Assembly (NCBI RefSeq): GCF_022511165.1
Contig: NZ_JAFLSB010000001.1
Location: 1 to 64,000, forward strand
Length of the DNA stretch: 64,000 nt
Source: Helicobacter sp.
GTDB lineage: Bacteria > Campylobacterota > Campylobacteria > Campylobacterales > Helicobacteraceae
Direction of reading: 5' to 3'
The translations under genes and the position numbers were made by a program. This document shows positions 9,497 through 18,789 of the stretch, in pieces. Within the stretch, counting starts at the first letter, position 1. Each line of letters starts with the position of its first letter. The notes beneath the pieces were generated by a model. The model saw only the letters and a list, made by a program, of their open reading frames with translations, searched no databases and had not been told where the DNA came from.

Positions 9497-11509
9497 CTAA
9501 AAATTTGCCCTTATTTTTATCCACATATTGCGCCCGGGCTCATAGATTCTCTGCGTGGGGGCGATATTAAGTGCGGGTATATCAATACCATTTTTAGAGA
9601 GATGATACGCATAGAGCGCATTTGTGAGATTATCTATTCCGGCAAGAATCATAAAAAACTTATACTTATAGCCCCCATACACATTAAGCGTTACAAAGCC
9701 TTTGGTAGCTCCCAAATCCTTGCCTATCACATTGCCATAATCAAGCGCGTAGCGATGTTGCGCCCCATTGCCAAAAACATCAAGCCTCAAAAGCCAATTT
9801 CCCCATTCATAAAAACTTGAAATCTGCGCTTGAAGCGGCGCGATTTGTGGAAGCGGCGAATGAGATTCTAGGGCATTTATACTACGGAGATTTAGCGCAT
9901 AAGTATAGGCAAGTGAGCCATAAAAATGCCACCGCTCCCACGCAATATACTCTGCTTCAAGCTCCCCGCCACCAAGAAAAGCATCGGTATTAAAAGCATT
10001 AGTGTTATCTGCATTTACATAATGCAAAAGAATATAATTTGTGATATGTGAGGCATACGCGGACACTTTGGTATGAAAGGCTTTGCCCTCATACACAAGC
10101 CCCATATCAAATTGCGTATTTGTCTCTGGGCGCAGATTCATACCATTTATCTTACTTACCTCCCAAAAGTCCGCCCCTCTCTGTGCCACTCCAATCCCCG
10201 CATAAAGTGTAGTTTCGTCAATATAATGCTCATATCTCATAAAACCACTTGCAAGAGAATGCAGAGATTCTTTTGAATCCGTCTCTTGTTGTGTTTTTAA
10301 ATAATCATATCTTGCACCAAAAGCTAGGGCAAATTGTGATGTGGGCGCGTATTGCCCTTGTGTGAAAACCCCCGCACTATCAAAGGTAAAATCCCTCGTA
10401 TAACTTTGAGAAAGCACACTTTGAGCTAATTCTTTGGTGGTGCTATTCATTGGAGTAGCGCGGCTACTATGCTCATCGTGATTATAGCTCCCTCCCACAT
10501 ACAGCTCGATACTCTCATTGGGGTAGAATCTAGCCTCTATTCTACCGCCTGTATTAACGCGCTTTGGATTGCTTAGCATATACATTAAAGGAGGAGGACG
10601 ATAAGAGAAATTATCCATAATATGATCAATCTCATTGCGCCACAAGCGCACATCAAGGCGATTAATATCGCTTATATACTGCTGCAAGGCAAGATTGTAG
10701 GAGATTCTATCAAAAGCTGATGCGTCCATTGCTCTATCTGCGTAAGAAGCATTTCCTCGCCCTATATCGACATCTAACTCGATATTTGTGCGCTCATTGG
10801 GGGTGAGCGCACCTATGAGGCTTACAGATTCTCTTTTGTAAGCCGAATGCACTTTTTTATCATCTCCGCTGCGATAATCATTAGATTGATAATGCGAATA
10901 TATGGCTTGAAGTGAGCCTTTTGTCCCTCCAGCTATCACATTTGCATTCATATCAAATCGCCCGAAGCTCCCATATAGCGCACTTACATCGGTATTAAAG
11001 CTTGGTTTTAAAAAGCGTGTTATGTCTCGCTCAAAAAGCACCCCACCTGCTATTAATGAACCATAGCGCACATCTTGGGGACCCTTAAGCACAGAGATGC
11101 GATTATAATTTTCGGGAAAAACATAGGTAATTGTCGTATCCATACGCCCACTACACGCACCGCTTAAATACCCACCGCTTACAAAAATCGGTAGTCTTGA
11201 AGCACCTTGGGAGCGAAAAAATATTTCGCTCCCCCCTCCACCCTTGCGCGCCATAGAAAAAGATGGAATCTGCAACATCGATTTTGCCACATCACCACTA
11301 TGCAGGGGCGTATCTTTGCCCTGCCATTGCAAATGCGTGGGAGAAGATATATCATCTTTGATAAATGAATCTAGCACCACAGAGGGAGGTAAAATGCGCT
11401 GTGTAATGAGATTTGTGCTATATTCTTTAGGATTTTCTTGCCCAAAGCAAATCATACCACTTATACTTGCTAAAATGCACAAAGAATGCGCATAAGAATA
11501 AGACATCAT
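9497..11509 (-). CDS. TonB-dependent outer membrane receptor, OprC/copper-receptor-like
   Basis: This 670-aa outer membrane receptor would import a metal or metal complex using TonB energy. A hydrophobic N-terminal signal sequence is followed by a plug domain with SFSMARKGGGGSEIFFRSQG, then GACSGRMDTTITYVFPENY, then VLKGPQDVRYGSLIAGGVLFER. The pair MD-TTxYVFPE and VLKGPQ...VLFER is characteristic of the OprC/NosA TonB-copper-receptor family. The remainder is a 22-strand-type barrel ending in a terminal Phe (KIRANF). The start is one of two adjacent ATG codons after AAAGGAAT. It faces away from metK; the 269-bp gap holds ATTGTAAT repeats. Copper as ligand is inferred from family. Confidence 0.85.
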   Translation of the reverse strand: MMSYSYAHSLCILASISGMICFGQENPKEYSTNLITQRILPPSVVLDSFIKDDISSPTHLQWQGKDTPLHSGDVAKSMLQIPSFSMARKGGGGSEIFFRSQGASRLPIFVSGGYLSGACSGRMDTTITYVFPENYNRISVLKGPQDVRYGSLIAGGVLFERDITRFLKPSFNTDVSALYGSFGRFDMNANVIAGGTKGSLQAIYSHYQSNDYRSGDDKKVHSAYKRESVSLIGALTPNERTNIELDVDIGRGNASYADRAMDASAFDRISYNLALQQYISDINRLDVRLWRNEIDHIMDNFSYRPPPLMYMLSNPKRVNTGGRIEARFYPNESIELYVGGSYNHDEHSSRATPMNSTTKELAQSVLSQSYTRDFTFDSAGVFTQGQYAPTSQFALAFGARYDYLKTQQETDSKESLHSLASGFMRYEHYIDETTLYAGIGVAQRGADFWEVSKINGMNLRPETNTQFDMGLVYEGKAFHTKVSAYASHITNYILLHYVNADNTNAFNTDAFLGGGELEAEYIAWERWHFYGSLAYTYALNLRSINALESHSPLPQIAPLQAQISSFYEWGNWLLRLDVFGNGAQHRYALDYGNVIGKDLGATKGFVTLNVYGGYKYKFFMILAGIDNLTNALYAYHLSKNGIDIPALNIAPTQRIYEPGRNMWIKIRANF

Positions 11510-11672
11510 TATTCCTTTGAGTAAAAATCTAATGAAAAAAGCACAAAAATATTAAGAAAAATGCAAAAATGAAATAATCACTCTCCATTGTAATAAATTA
11601 AAAATAAATTAAGCTTAATTGATTACAAGAATCTTAAACCAAAGTATCAAAAAAAGTAAAATGTCCTCATTC

Positions 11673-11734
11673 ATATTACAATACTATTCATTGACAAAAT
11701 ATTCATAAAAAAATAAAAATACATATTGTAATAT
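11673..11734. promoter_or_regulatory. 11-bp inverted repeat, arms 51 bp apart, in the receptor/metK divergent region
   Basis: ATATTACAATA (11673-11683) and TATTGTAATAT (11724-11734) are perfect reverse complements. A third ATTGTAAT occurs at 11587-11594. The centre-to-centre distance of 51 bp is about five helical turns, suitable for looping. The right arm lies just before the metK -10 candidate. Confidence 0.35.
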
Positions 11735-11744
11735 AATTTTTTTG

Positions 11745-11753
11745 TGCTAGAAT
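11745..11753 (+). promoter_or_regulatory. metK extended -10 candidate
   Basis: TGCTAGAAT lies 26 bp before the metK ATG (11779). A second possible -10, TATAAT, is at 11732-11737 inside the inverted repeat arm. Confidence 0.4.
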
Positions 11754-11778
11754 CTTACATAAAATACAAGGTGGGTAT

Positions 11779-12939
11779 ATGGCAAAATCATTTCTTTTTA
11801 CTTCAGAATCTGTAACAGAGGGGCACCCAGACAAAATGGCTGATCAAATCAGCGATGCGGTATTAGATTATATTATAGAGCGCGATAAAAAGGCACGTGT
11901 AGCGTGTGAAACACTCGTAAGCAATGGCTTTTGCGTAATTGCAGGTGAGCTTAAAACCCATATTTACGCCCCTATGCAAGATATTGCCCGAAAAGTCGTG
12001 CAAGAGATTGGCTACACAGACGCGCTTTATGGCTTTGACTATCGCTCTGCAGCAGTGCTTAATGGCATTGGCGAGCAAAGCCCAGATATTAATCAAGGCG
12101 TGGATAGAGAAGATGGCGAGATTGGCGCAGGAGACCAAGGGCTGATGTTTGGCTATGCGTGTAGGGAAACTCCTTCACTTATGCCTCTGCCTATTTGGCT
12201 CTCTCACCGCCTCACTGAAGGCTTAGCCCAAAAGCGCAAAGATGGCACATTACCCTTTTTACGCCCTGATGGTAAATCACAAGTTACTGTGCGCTATGAA
12301 GATGGCAAACCTGTGAGTATTGATACGATTGTTATCTCTACCCAGCATAGTCCAGAGACACAACAAAGCCATTTAAAAGATGCAGTGATTGAAGAAATTG
12401 TGCAAAAAGTTTTGCCAAAAGAATACCTCAATAATAATATTCGCTATTTTGTTAATCCCACAGGAAAATTTGTTATCGGCGGACCACAAGGCGATGCAGG
12501 CTTAACTGGACGCAAGATTATTGTAGATACTTATGGCGGAAGCTGTCCTCACGGAGGTGGTGCATTTAGTGGCAAAGATCCAAGCAAAGTCGATAGAAGC
12601 GCGGCATACGCGGCTCGATATGTCGCTAAGAATCTTGTTGCAAGTGGCGTGTGTGATAAAGCTACTGTGCAAGTAGCCTATGCTATTGGCGTGGTAGAGC
12701 CTGTCTCTATTTTGGTGGATTCACATAACACAGGAAAAGTAGAAGATTCTAAACTCACAGAATGCGTAAAACATATCTTTCGCCTTACTCCAAAAGGCAT
12801 TATGGAATCTTTAGATTTGTTGCGTCCTATTTATCAACAAACAGCGGCTTATGGGCATTTTGGGCGAGAATTGCCTGATTTTACTTGGGAGAAAACTGAT
12901 AAAATCGATGCAATTAAAGATTTTTGCAATATCAAATAA
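11779..12939 (+). CDS. metK: S-adenosylmethionine synthetase MetK
   Basis: MetK makes S-adenosylmethionine from methionine and ATP. At 386 aa it is normal in length. It contains [24 protein letters not shown] at the N-terminus (methionine/ATP site), [12 protein letters not shown], and [22 protein letters not shown], the P-loop-like signature. The start follows AAGGTGGGTAT. It diverges from the copper-type receptor gene. The downstream ATPase gene begins 61 bp later. Confidence 0.97.
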   Translation: MAKSFLFTSESVTEGHPDKMADQISDAVLDYIIERDKKARVACETLVSNGFCVIAGELKTHIYAPMQDIARKVVQEIGYTDALYGFDYRSAAVLNGIGEQSPDINQGVDREDGEIGAGDQGLMFGYACRETPSLMPLPIWLSHRLTEGLAQKRKDGTLPFLRPDGKSQVTVRYEDGKPVSIDTIVISTQHSPETQQSHLKDAVIEEIVQKVLPKEYLNNNIRYFVNPTGKFVIGGPQGDAGLTGRKIIVDTYGGSCPHGGGAFSGKDPSKVDRSAAYAARYVAKNLVASGVCDKATVQVAYAIGVVEPVSILVDSHNTGKVEDSKLTECVKHIFRLTPKGIMESLDLLRPIYQQTAAYGHFGRELPDFTWEKTDKIDAIKDFCNIK

Positions 12940-13000
12940 GCAAGATTAAAAAAACACCCTTAATATGCAATAGATAATACACAAAGCAGGAGCAGGCACT

Positions 13001-14065
13001 ATGCAAGAGCTGTCTAAATCCTACCTTGAGGGCGCAACAAGTATCTTACCTCGCCGATATGGCATCAAAACAGGTAAAACTTTTCTCTATGGTGCGCCAA
13101 GTGTGGGTAAAAGCGCATTAGCACTTTTGCATAGCAAGGGATACAAAAACGCACTTTATATTCATTGTGCTGATTGTCGCACTCATATAGAATCTGCAAA
13201 TGCCCTGATTCTTAAAGCCTATCTTGAACGCACATTAGAACTTTTAATTATTGATCATTACACGCCAAGCATCTCTTTGCCAAATCTTTCTCATATTATT
13301 CTTATTGCACGCTCAAGCGCGCTTTGTCCGCAGGGATTCCAACCAAAGCATATACGCGCTTTAAGCTTTGAAGAATATATAAGCTTTGATAATAAAAATT
13401 TCTCTATTAATCATCTCTTTAATGCTTTTCTTAAAGAGGGCAATCTCCCACAAAGTCCATTTCTCGCCCCACATTTTAAAATCTTACAAAAACAAGAGAT
13501 GTTAAAACTCGCTCTAGGCAATGACTTTACGCTTTTTTGCGCCTTGCTTTCTCTCCAAGCAAAAGCATTGAGTGTGCATCATATTTACACATTACTTAAA
13601 AAATCTCATAAAATCTCAAAAGATAGAATCTACCCGCTTTTGCGCTCATTGGAGGAGCAGGGCATTATTTATTTTGTGCCTCACATCACGCATACGCACA
13701 AAAAGCTTTATTTTTATGACTTCACGCTCCCTCTATGTGTAAGCAATGAAAAAAATCTCCAAGCAATGCTAGAGAATATGCTACTTTTGGAGCTTTTTAA
13801 TTTTTGTGAGCGATATAATGTAAGCACAGAAGTGTGCTATGGAGATATGGGGGAGTTTAGCTGCGAGCTTGGCGTGTTTATATTTCTCCCCTTTGCTACA
13901 AATGAGAGTATAGAATCTAAGCTTGCCAAACTTAATGCTCCCTATACACGCCTCTATGTGATTACCTTTGATTTTGAAGGCACAGGCAAGATTCACACTC
14001 GCACACAAAATATAGAGTGGATAGCAATGAGTTTTATTAATTTTGCCCTTGAATTTAGTGTGTGA
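13001..14065 (+). CDS. AAA-superfamily ATPase of unknown function
   Basis: This 354-aa protein has a Walker A motif GAPSVGKSAL near residues 31-40, a hydrophobic strand ending in Asp (LELLIIDHY) that could serve as Walker B, and a later region with a winged-helix look (ALSVHHIYTLLKKSHKISKDRIYPLLRSLEEQGIIYFV). This is the layout of AAA_14/DUF4143-type ATPases seen widely in bacteria and in Helicobacter. ATG follows GGAG. The 3' end overlaps the convergent truD gene by 11 bp. Function is unknown; DNA binding through the winged helix is only a suggestion. Confidence 0.7.
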   Translation: MQELSKSYLEGATSILPRRYGIKTGKTFLYGAPSVGKSALALLHSKGYKNALYIHCADCRTHIESANALILKAYLERTLELLIIDHYTPSISLPNLSHIILIARSSALCPQGFQPKHIRALSFEEYISFDNKNFSINHLFNAFLKEGNLPQSPFLAPHFKILQKQEMLKLALGNDFTLFCALLSLQAKALSVHHIYTLLKKSHKISKDRIYPLLRSLEEQGIIYFVPHITHTHKKLYFYDFTLPLCVSNEKNLQAMLENMLLLELFNFCERYNVSTEVCYGDMGEFSCELGVFIFLPFATNESIESKLAKLNAPYTRLYVITFDFEGTGKIHTRTQNIEWIAMSFINFALEFSV

Positions 14066-15215
14066 GGGATTCTTCTAAAATTTGTGAAGAGGATTCAAGT
14101 GGGCGACCAAGCAAGGCTTCAAGGAATATCGTTGCATAACTCCCCTTTGGCAAACTAAATTGCAATTCAAAATGTGCCTTTTGAGCAATATACTCACTCT
14201 CAATATCCTCCGCCCATACCCACGCATAACGTCTCGCGCCATTTGCTTTAATGCAAGAATCAATATAGGGAGTTTCGCAAAGTGTAGCCATATGCTGTGC
14301 GTGAGTGAGTTTTGTGCCGCTAAGTGCGCCCATTGGAGCAATATCTCTTTGAATAAAACGCGCCACTTCATTGCTTAATTCATCGCATATAAATGCCTTA
14401 CCAAAGGGATAATGGCACATCACATCGCCTTGAAGTAGCACAAAATGCTGTTTTTGAGCTTGAAGAGATTTAAGTATGTGCATATCACATACCTCTCCTA
14501 AAGCCTTAAGGGCTGTATTTGATGAAGTGTGCAGAGCTTTAAGGGCTTGTGTTGGGCTAAAATGATGCAATATTTGAGAGAGTTCAATACGCATTTTAAG
14601 CCATTCATTAAATAAATGGCTTTGATAGCTTGAGATGAGAAAATGACTTATTTTTTTATTTCTCATCTGCATTTGATGATGCGCTAATGCCCTACCACTT
14701 TCAAAATTAGTATTATCCTTACCAAAACGTTGATTACCAAAATAATTTGGAAAGCCGCTTTGAGCCAAGAAAGCAAGAATAGATTGCAATTTATGGGCGC
14801 AAAGAGGAGTGCATTTTTTGAGGCGCATAAAAAAACGATTGCCTTTAAGATGCCCGATTTTAAGCTTATTATGATGAGGGGTGATATGGAGAATCTTTAC
14901 TTGTTTTTCTTCCAAAAAGCTTTGAGCTAATTCAAGTTTAGGAAGCAAGGAGCAATGAATGCTTAGCATTTGATATGTTGTAGCTGCCTTGTCTTTAAGC
15001 CCTGCATAGCCAATATCACGCGCTTTGCAACCCAAAACTTGAGAGAGGAGATTGAGAAGTTCAAAGGTGCTTAGAGCTTTTTTACGCACATAAATAAAAC
15101 AATGCTCCCCGCTTCCGCTTGGCTCATAAAGAGGAATTTCTTTGACGACAAAATCGCGTGTAGAAGCACTAAAATAGCAATCACAAGGGCTATGACTAAA
15201 GGGATAAATGAGCAT
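14055..15215 (-). CDS. truD: tRNA pseudouridine(13) synthase TruD
   Basis: TruD converts U13 of tRNA-Glu to pseudouridine. The protein is 386 aa. The catalytic Asp is in IGYAGLKDKAATTYQ, and the second TruD signature NYFGNQRFGKDNTNF follows. SYQSHLFNEWL is another family block. It begins 3 bp after the alr stop, suggesting alr-truD cotranscription, and its end overlaps the convergent ATPase gene by 11 bp. Confidence 0.95.
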   Translation of the reverse strand: MLIYPFSHSPCDCYFSASTRDFVVKEIPLYEPSGSGEHCFIYVRKKALSTFELLNLLSQVLGCKARDIGYAGLKDKAATTYQMLSIHCSLLPKLELAQSFLEEKQVKILHITPHHNKLKIGHLKGNRFFMRLKKCTPLCAHKLQSILAFLAQSGFPNYFGNQRFGKDNTNFESGRALAHHQMQMRNKKISHFLISSYQSHLFNEWLKMRIELSQILHHFSPTQALKALHTSSNTALKALGEVCDMHILKSLQAQKQHFVLLQGDVMCHYPFGKAFICDELSNEVARFIQRDIAPMGALSGTKLTHAQHMATLCETPYIDSCIKANGARRYAWVWAEDIESEYIAQKAHFELQFSLPKGSYATIFLEALLGRPLESSSQILEESLTH

Positions 15216-15218
15216 AGA

Positions 15219-16253
15219 TTAAATAATCGTGCGCTTAATGTAAGGAGAGAGATGAGTAAGAATCTCATAACTAATGGTATCAAAGGCTTTGGCAAATGGG
15301 CGGACATCATCAAAAACACAAATGCGTGCTTCATCACATAAACAAGAAAAACAATCCATTGAGGAACGAGGCAGAATCTGATAGCCTTTGGCTGTATAAA
15401 CCCTCTGTCGTTCATTCACACGAAAAAACCCATCGCCATAGCCAATATCATAAGTGCTAATGCGACTAGGATTCTCTAAAGTCGTGCAACCACTATATCC
15501 TATACGCGCACCTGCATTTAAAGTGCGTGTAGAAACCCTATCAGCATAGAGTGCAGCCACTCTGCGTAAATTTGTACTTAAAGGCGTCTCAAAAGCCACA
15601 TCTAAATACCCATAGAGTGCAATACCTATGCGCACTAAATCATCTTCGATTCTACCTTGACTTGCTACACGAATAGCCCCCGAAGAGCTTAGAGAATGAA
15701 ATCTTGGCAAAGCAAAATGATGTTTTTGGGCTAGAATCTTCACGCGTTCTTTAATATGAGCAAAATTTGTCTGCGCCTCTTCAAAAGCCTCATCAATATC
15801 ATCACCATAGCCATTATGAGAAAATACCCCCACAAGCTCCAAACCACGTTGTAAAATAAGAGTAATAAAATCCTCAAGCTCATCTGGCTCTATACCATTG
15901 CGATTCATACCGGTATTGACTTTAAGCTCTACTTTCGTGCCTTGAGGTAATTTCTCAATATGCTCTTTTTGATTAATCACAAAAGCGATATGTGAGGGAA
16001 AATCGCCCTCTGGCATTCCATAAAGTGCAGTGATTTGAGGAAAATACGCACTCACGCGTAAGGCTTCATTATAATTTTTAACAAACACACTTTTTATCCC
16101 ACATTCACGCGCTAAAGTGCTTATTTGCTCTAAGCCGTGTCCATAGGCATTATCTTTTAAAACAGCGGCAAGTTCTACATTTGCGCCAATATGCGAAGAT
16201 ATGAGATGAAAATTATGTTTGTAAGATGCGGAAGAAAGAGTAATTTCAGCCAT
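15219..16253 (-). CDS. alr: Alanine racemase Alr
   Basis: This PLP-dependent enzyme makes D-alanine for peptidoglycan. The PLP lysine is in AVLKDNAYGHG near the N-terminus; C-terminal blocks include ARIGYSGCTTLE and DIGYGDGF. Two starts are possible. ATG 16280 would put the first nine codons inside the terminator hairpin of the upstream cytochrome gene. ATG 16253 starts MAEITLSSASYKHN, which matches the usual N-terminus, and is preferred (344 aa). Neither has a good ribosome binding site. Some read-through of the terminator probably drives this gene. Confidence 0.92.
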   Translation of the reverse strand: MAEITLSSASYKHNFHLISSHIGANVELAAVLKDNAYGHGLEQISTLARECGIKSVFVKNYNEALRVSAYFPQITALYGMPEGDFPSHIAFVINQKEHIEKLPQGTKVELKVNTGMNRNGIEPDELEDFITLILQRGLELVGVFSHNGYGDDIDEAFEEAQTNFAHIKERVKILAQKHHFALPRFHSLSSSGAIRVASQGRIEDDLVRIGIALYGYLDVAFETPLSTNLRRVAALYADRVSTRTLNAGARIGYSGCTTLENPSRISTYDIGYGDGFFRVNERQRVYTAKGYQILPRSSMDCFSCLCDEARICVFDDVRPFAKAFDTISYEILTHLSPYIKRTII

Positions 16254-16283
16254 TAAAAAATATGCGGGAAAATCCCGCATATT
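16254..16283 (-). terminator. Rho-independent terminator of the cytochrome c553 gene
   Basis: AATATGCGGGA and TCCCGCATATT form a perfect 11-bp stem with a 3-nt loop (16259-16283), followed on the minus strand by six T residues. It begins 4 bp after the cytochrome stop and ends next to the alr ATG. Confidence 0.9.
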
Positions 16284-16286
16284 GAG

Positions 16287-16589
16287 TTATTTAGGAAGCT
16301 TAGAGATGTGATCTGCCAATGCTTCAATATCATCATCAGTTAAACTCGCTGCTTGCCCATACATAACGGCTGCTGCACCACCATTATTTTCTGTTTTTGC
16401 TCTATAACCTTTGAGCTTTTTAACCAACTCATCTTTTGCCATACCAGCAATTGTTACATCACCTTTGCTTCCGGGTGCTACCTTTTTCGCATCAGCTCCG
16501 TGGCAAGCAACACATTTCTTAAATGCTGCAGGCTCAGCAAAAGCAAAACTTGCAAAACCTAAAAAAGCGAGAATAAGCAACTTTTTCAT
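16287..16589 (-). CDS. Periplasmic monohaem cytochrome c553
   Basis: This small periplasmic electron carrier, 100 aa, probably passes electrons from the bc1 complex to cbb3 oxidase, as its Helicobacter counterpart does. An 18-residue signal peptide (MKKLLILAFLGFASFAFA) is followed by CVACH, with Cys26/Cys29/His30 binding haem. A Met in VMYGQ is the likely distal ligand. The ATG at 16589 is preceded by AAAGGATC; upstream in-frame codons do not form a signal peptide. A strong terminator follows the gene. Confidence 0.92.
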   Translation of the reverse strand: MKKLLILAFLGFASFAFAEPAAFKKCVACHGADAKKVAPGSKGDVTIAGMAKDELVKKLKGYRAKTENNGGAAAVMYGQAASLTDDDIEALADHISKLPK

Positions 16590-16664
16590 ATTCGATCCTT
16601 TCATTGTTGAGATAAAATAACTCATAAATTTTACAACTAAAACTTTAAAAAAAACTTAAATACT

Positions 16665-17246
16665 TTAAATTTTTACACGCGCACTCATTGCGCGAGAGAG
16701 TGAAAGCTGATCAATAGCATCTAGCCCTATGCCTGTTGGCACACCTTGAGCGATTTTACTAAAATGCACCCCACCTTGAATCTTATCCTCAATATAGAGC
16801 ATTACCGCCTCATTGGCAAGGCTTGGAGAGAGAGCAAAAATCACTTCGCGAATGGATTCTGCTTGAATCCTTTGATTGAGCAAAGCAAAATCAATATGCT
16901 CTAGCTCCCCACCTAAGACAAAATAGCGTCCGCTAAACTCCCCTATTTCCTCGATAGTAAGCACATCTTGCGGACTTGCCACGATGCAAAGCTCGCCATT
17001 TTCGCGCGTGGATTCTGCACATATCTCGCATATCTCACTTTCACTTAAGCAAAAACATTTTTGGCATCTCTGCGTAACAAGGGCAGCATTTTCAATCGCG
17101 TGGGCGATATTTAAACCTAAAAATTTATTTTCCATACACAGAGCATATGCCATTTTATGCGCACTTTTTTTGCCAATACTAGGAAGCTTTTCTAAGGCAG
17201 AAATAAGCTCATAAAATGCTCTAAGACTGCTTTTGTAGTGATTCAT
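16665..17246 (-). CDS. recR: Recombination mediator RecR
   Basis: RecR works with RecO to load RecA during recombinational repair. It is 193 aa with an N-terminal helix-hairpin-helix region (LEKLPSIGKKSAHKMA), a four-cysteine zinc finger (CQKCFCLSESEICEIC) and a Toprim domain (LCIVASPQDVLTIEEIG, then the Gly-rich PTGIGLDAIDQLSLSRAM near the C-terminus). It diverges from dnaJ across 118 bp. Confidence 0.95.
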   Translation of the reverse strand: MNHYKSSLRAFYELISALEKLPSIGKKSAHKMAYALCMENKFLGLNIAHAIENAALVTQRCQKCFCLSESEICEICAESTRENGELCIVASPQDVLTIEEIGEFSGRYFVLGGELEHIDFALLNQRIQAESIREVIFALSPSLANEAVMLYIEDKIQGGVHFSKIAQGVPTGIGLDAIDQLSLSRAMSARVKI

Positions 17247-17317
17247 AATATAAGCCTTTGTGATTTAAAAGCCAAATCATAGCGCAAAAATTTAACTTTG
17301 CCTTATAAAATCTTAGA

Positions 17318-17323
17318 TACAAT
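17318..17323 (+). promoter_or_regulatory. dnaJ -10 candidate
   Basis: TACAAT, preceded by AGA, lies 42 bp before the dnaJ start in the recR/dnaJ divergent gap. Confidence 0.4.
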
Positions 17324-17364
17324 CCCACATTAATCTTTCCTCAAATAATGCTTAGGAGTAACTT

Positions 17365-18513
17365 TTGGATACATTTGATTATTATGAAATCTTAGAAATT
17401 TCGCGCACAAGCGATAAAGAGAGTATTAAAAAAGCCTATCGCAAAATGGCACTTAAATATCACCCTGATAGAAACCCAGATGATAAAGTCGCCGAAGAGC
17501 AATTTAAGCGCATTAATGAAGCCTATGAGGTGCTAAGCGATGATTCAAAGCGGCAAATTTATGATAAATATGGCAAGGAGGGATTGCAAAATTCCGGCTT
17601 TAGTGGCTTTAGTGGAAGAGATTTTAGCGATATTTTTGGGGACTTAGGTTCAATCTTTGAATCTGCCTTTGGGGCGAATTTTGGCTTTAGTGGGCAAAAG
17701 CGCAATAATGGCAAATACAATCTTGATGCTATCATAAGCCTTGAGCTAAGTTTTAAAGAAGCTGTTTTTGGTTGCAAAAAAGAAATACATAATAGCTTTA
17801 AAATCGCTTGTAGTAGCTGCAGCGGAAGCGGCGCAAAAGATGGCAAAATACAGCAATGTAAGGATTGTGGTGGTAAGGGGCAAATCTATATGCGACAGGG
17901 CTTTATGACTTTTGCGCAAACTTGTCCTACTTGCAAAGGCGAGGGAACACAAGCAAGTGAAAAATGTCCTAAATGCAAGGGTAAGGGCTATGAGATGAGT
18001 GAAGAGAGCTTTGAGGTAGCTATTCCAGAGGGTATTGATGATGGCAATAGAATCCGCATCAGTGGGCGAGGAAATGCCGATAAAAGTGGCAAAAGAGGAG
18101 ATTTGTATATTTCTGCAAGTGTGAGCGAAGATGAAAACTATGTGCGCGATGGCACAAATGTATATATTGAAGTGCCTGTGTTTTTTACCTCTATCGTGCT
18201 TGGCACAACGCTAAAAATCCCCTCTTTACGCGGGGAACTAGAGCTAAGAATCCCTCCAAATACGCGTGATAAGGAACAATTTGTCTTTGATAATGAGGGG
18301 ATAAAAGATGTCAATAGTGCATATAGGGGTAAATTTGTGGCACAGATTAAAATCACTTATCCACCTAAACTTAATAGTGAGCAAAAAGCCCTTGTAGAGC
18401 AGCTTGAAAAAAGCTTTGGGGTGGAAAGTGAGCCTTATAAAAATCTCTTTGAGGAATGCTTTAGCAAGATTAAGCAATGGCTTGCACATCATAAGGCACA
18501 TAAAGCGGAATGA
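17365..18513 (+). CDS. dnaJ: Chaperone protein DnaJ
   Basis: DnaJ delivers unfolded proteins to DnaK and stimulates its ATPase. The order is J domain with YHPDRN, a Gly/Phe-rich linker ([14 protein letters not shown]), a zinc-binding region with four CxxCxGxG-type repeats ([32 protein letters not shown]), then the substrate-binding C-terminal domain. Length is 382 aa. Translation starts at a TTG (17365) preceded by GGAG at suitable spacing; the next residues ([11 protein letters not shown]) match the DnaJ N-terminus, so the TTG start is well supported. A pair of hairpins follows. Confidence 0.96.
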   Translation: MDTFDYYEILEISRTSDKESIKKAYRKMALKYHPDRNPDDKVAEEQFKRINEAYEVLSDDSKRQIYDKYGKEGLQNSGFSGFSGRDFSDIFGDLGSIFESAFGANFGFSGQKRNNGKYNLDAIISLELSFKEAVFGCKKEIHNSFKIACSSCSGSGAKDGKIQQCKDCGGKGQIYMRQGFMTFAQTCPTCKGEGTQASEKCPKCKGKGYEMSEESFEVAIPEGIDDGNRIRISGRGNADKSGKRGDLYISASVSEDENYVRDGTNVYIEVPVFFTSIVLGTTLKIPSLRGELELRIPPNTRDKEQFVFDNEGIKDVNSAYRGKFVAQIKITYPPKLNSEQKALVEQLEKSFGVESEPYKNLFEECFSKIKQWLAHHKAHKAE

Positions 18514-18611
18514 ATGGGCTTTCTTGGTATGTAAATGTAAAATTGTAAAAATTTGTGATATATATGATGTCGATAAGTTAAGATTCTATAAGTTATAATA
18601 TAACATTTTTT

Positions 18612-18649
18612 GCAAAGAGGGGCTTTGCTCCGCTTAAAAGCGGTATTTT
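18612..18649 (+). terminator. Two adjacent hairpins downstream of dnaJ
   Basis: GCAAAG/CTTTGC (18612-18628, 5-nt loop) is followed by CCGCTTAAAAGCGG (18630-18643) and then TATTTT. The second is a plausible terminator for dnaJ about 100 bp beyond its stop. This patch is more GC-rich than its surroundings. Confidence 0.5.
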
Positions 18650-18730
18650 GGGGGCAAGTATCACTCTCTGCACTCTAGCTTAAAATCGGCGCGGAGGATA
18701 CTTACTCCTATTTAAGTCGATTTTGCACCA
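18650..18730. other. Structured intergenic patch
   Basis: CAAGTATC (18654-18661) pairs with GATACTTA (18697-18704), and AAAATCG (18682-18688) pairs with CGATTTT (18718-18724); the pairings interlock, so they may be alternatives. There is no convincing reading frame. It could be a leader or small RNA upstream of the phase-variable gene, or a dispersed repeat. Confidence 0.3.
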
Positions 18731-18789
18731 TAAGCGGCAGGAGAATCAAAAACAAAAATAAATGCCATCTCATCATTAAGGAAATATAG

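Noticed and set aside
18650..18730. tRNA-like fold
   Set aside because: No T-loop GTTCGA consensus or acceptor stem of 7 bp could be found; the inverted repeats interlock instead of forming a cloverleaf.
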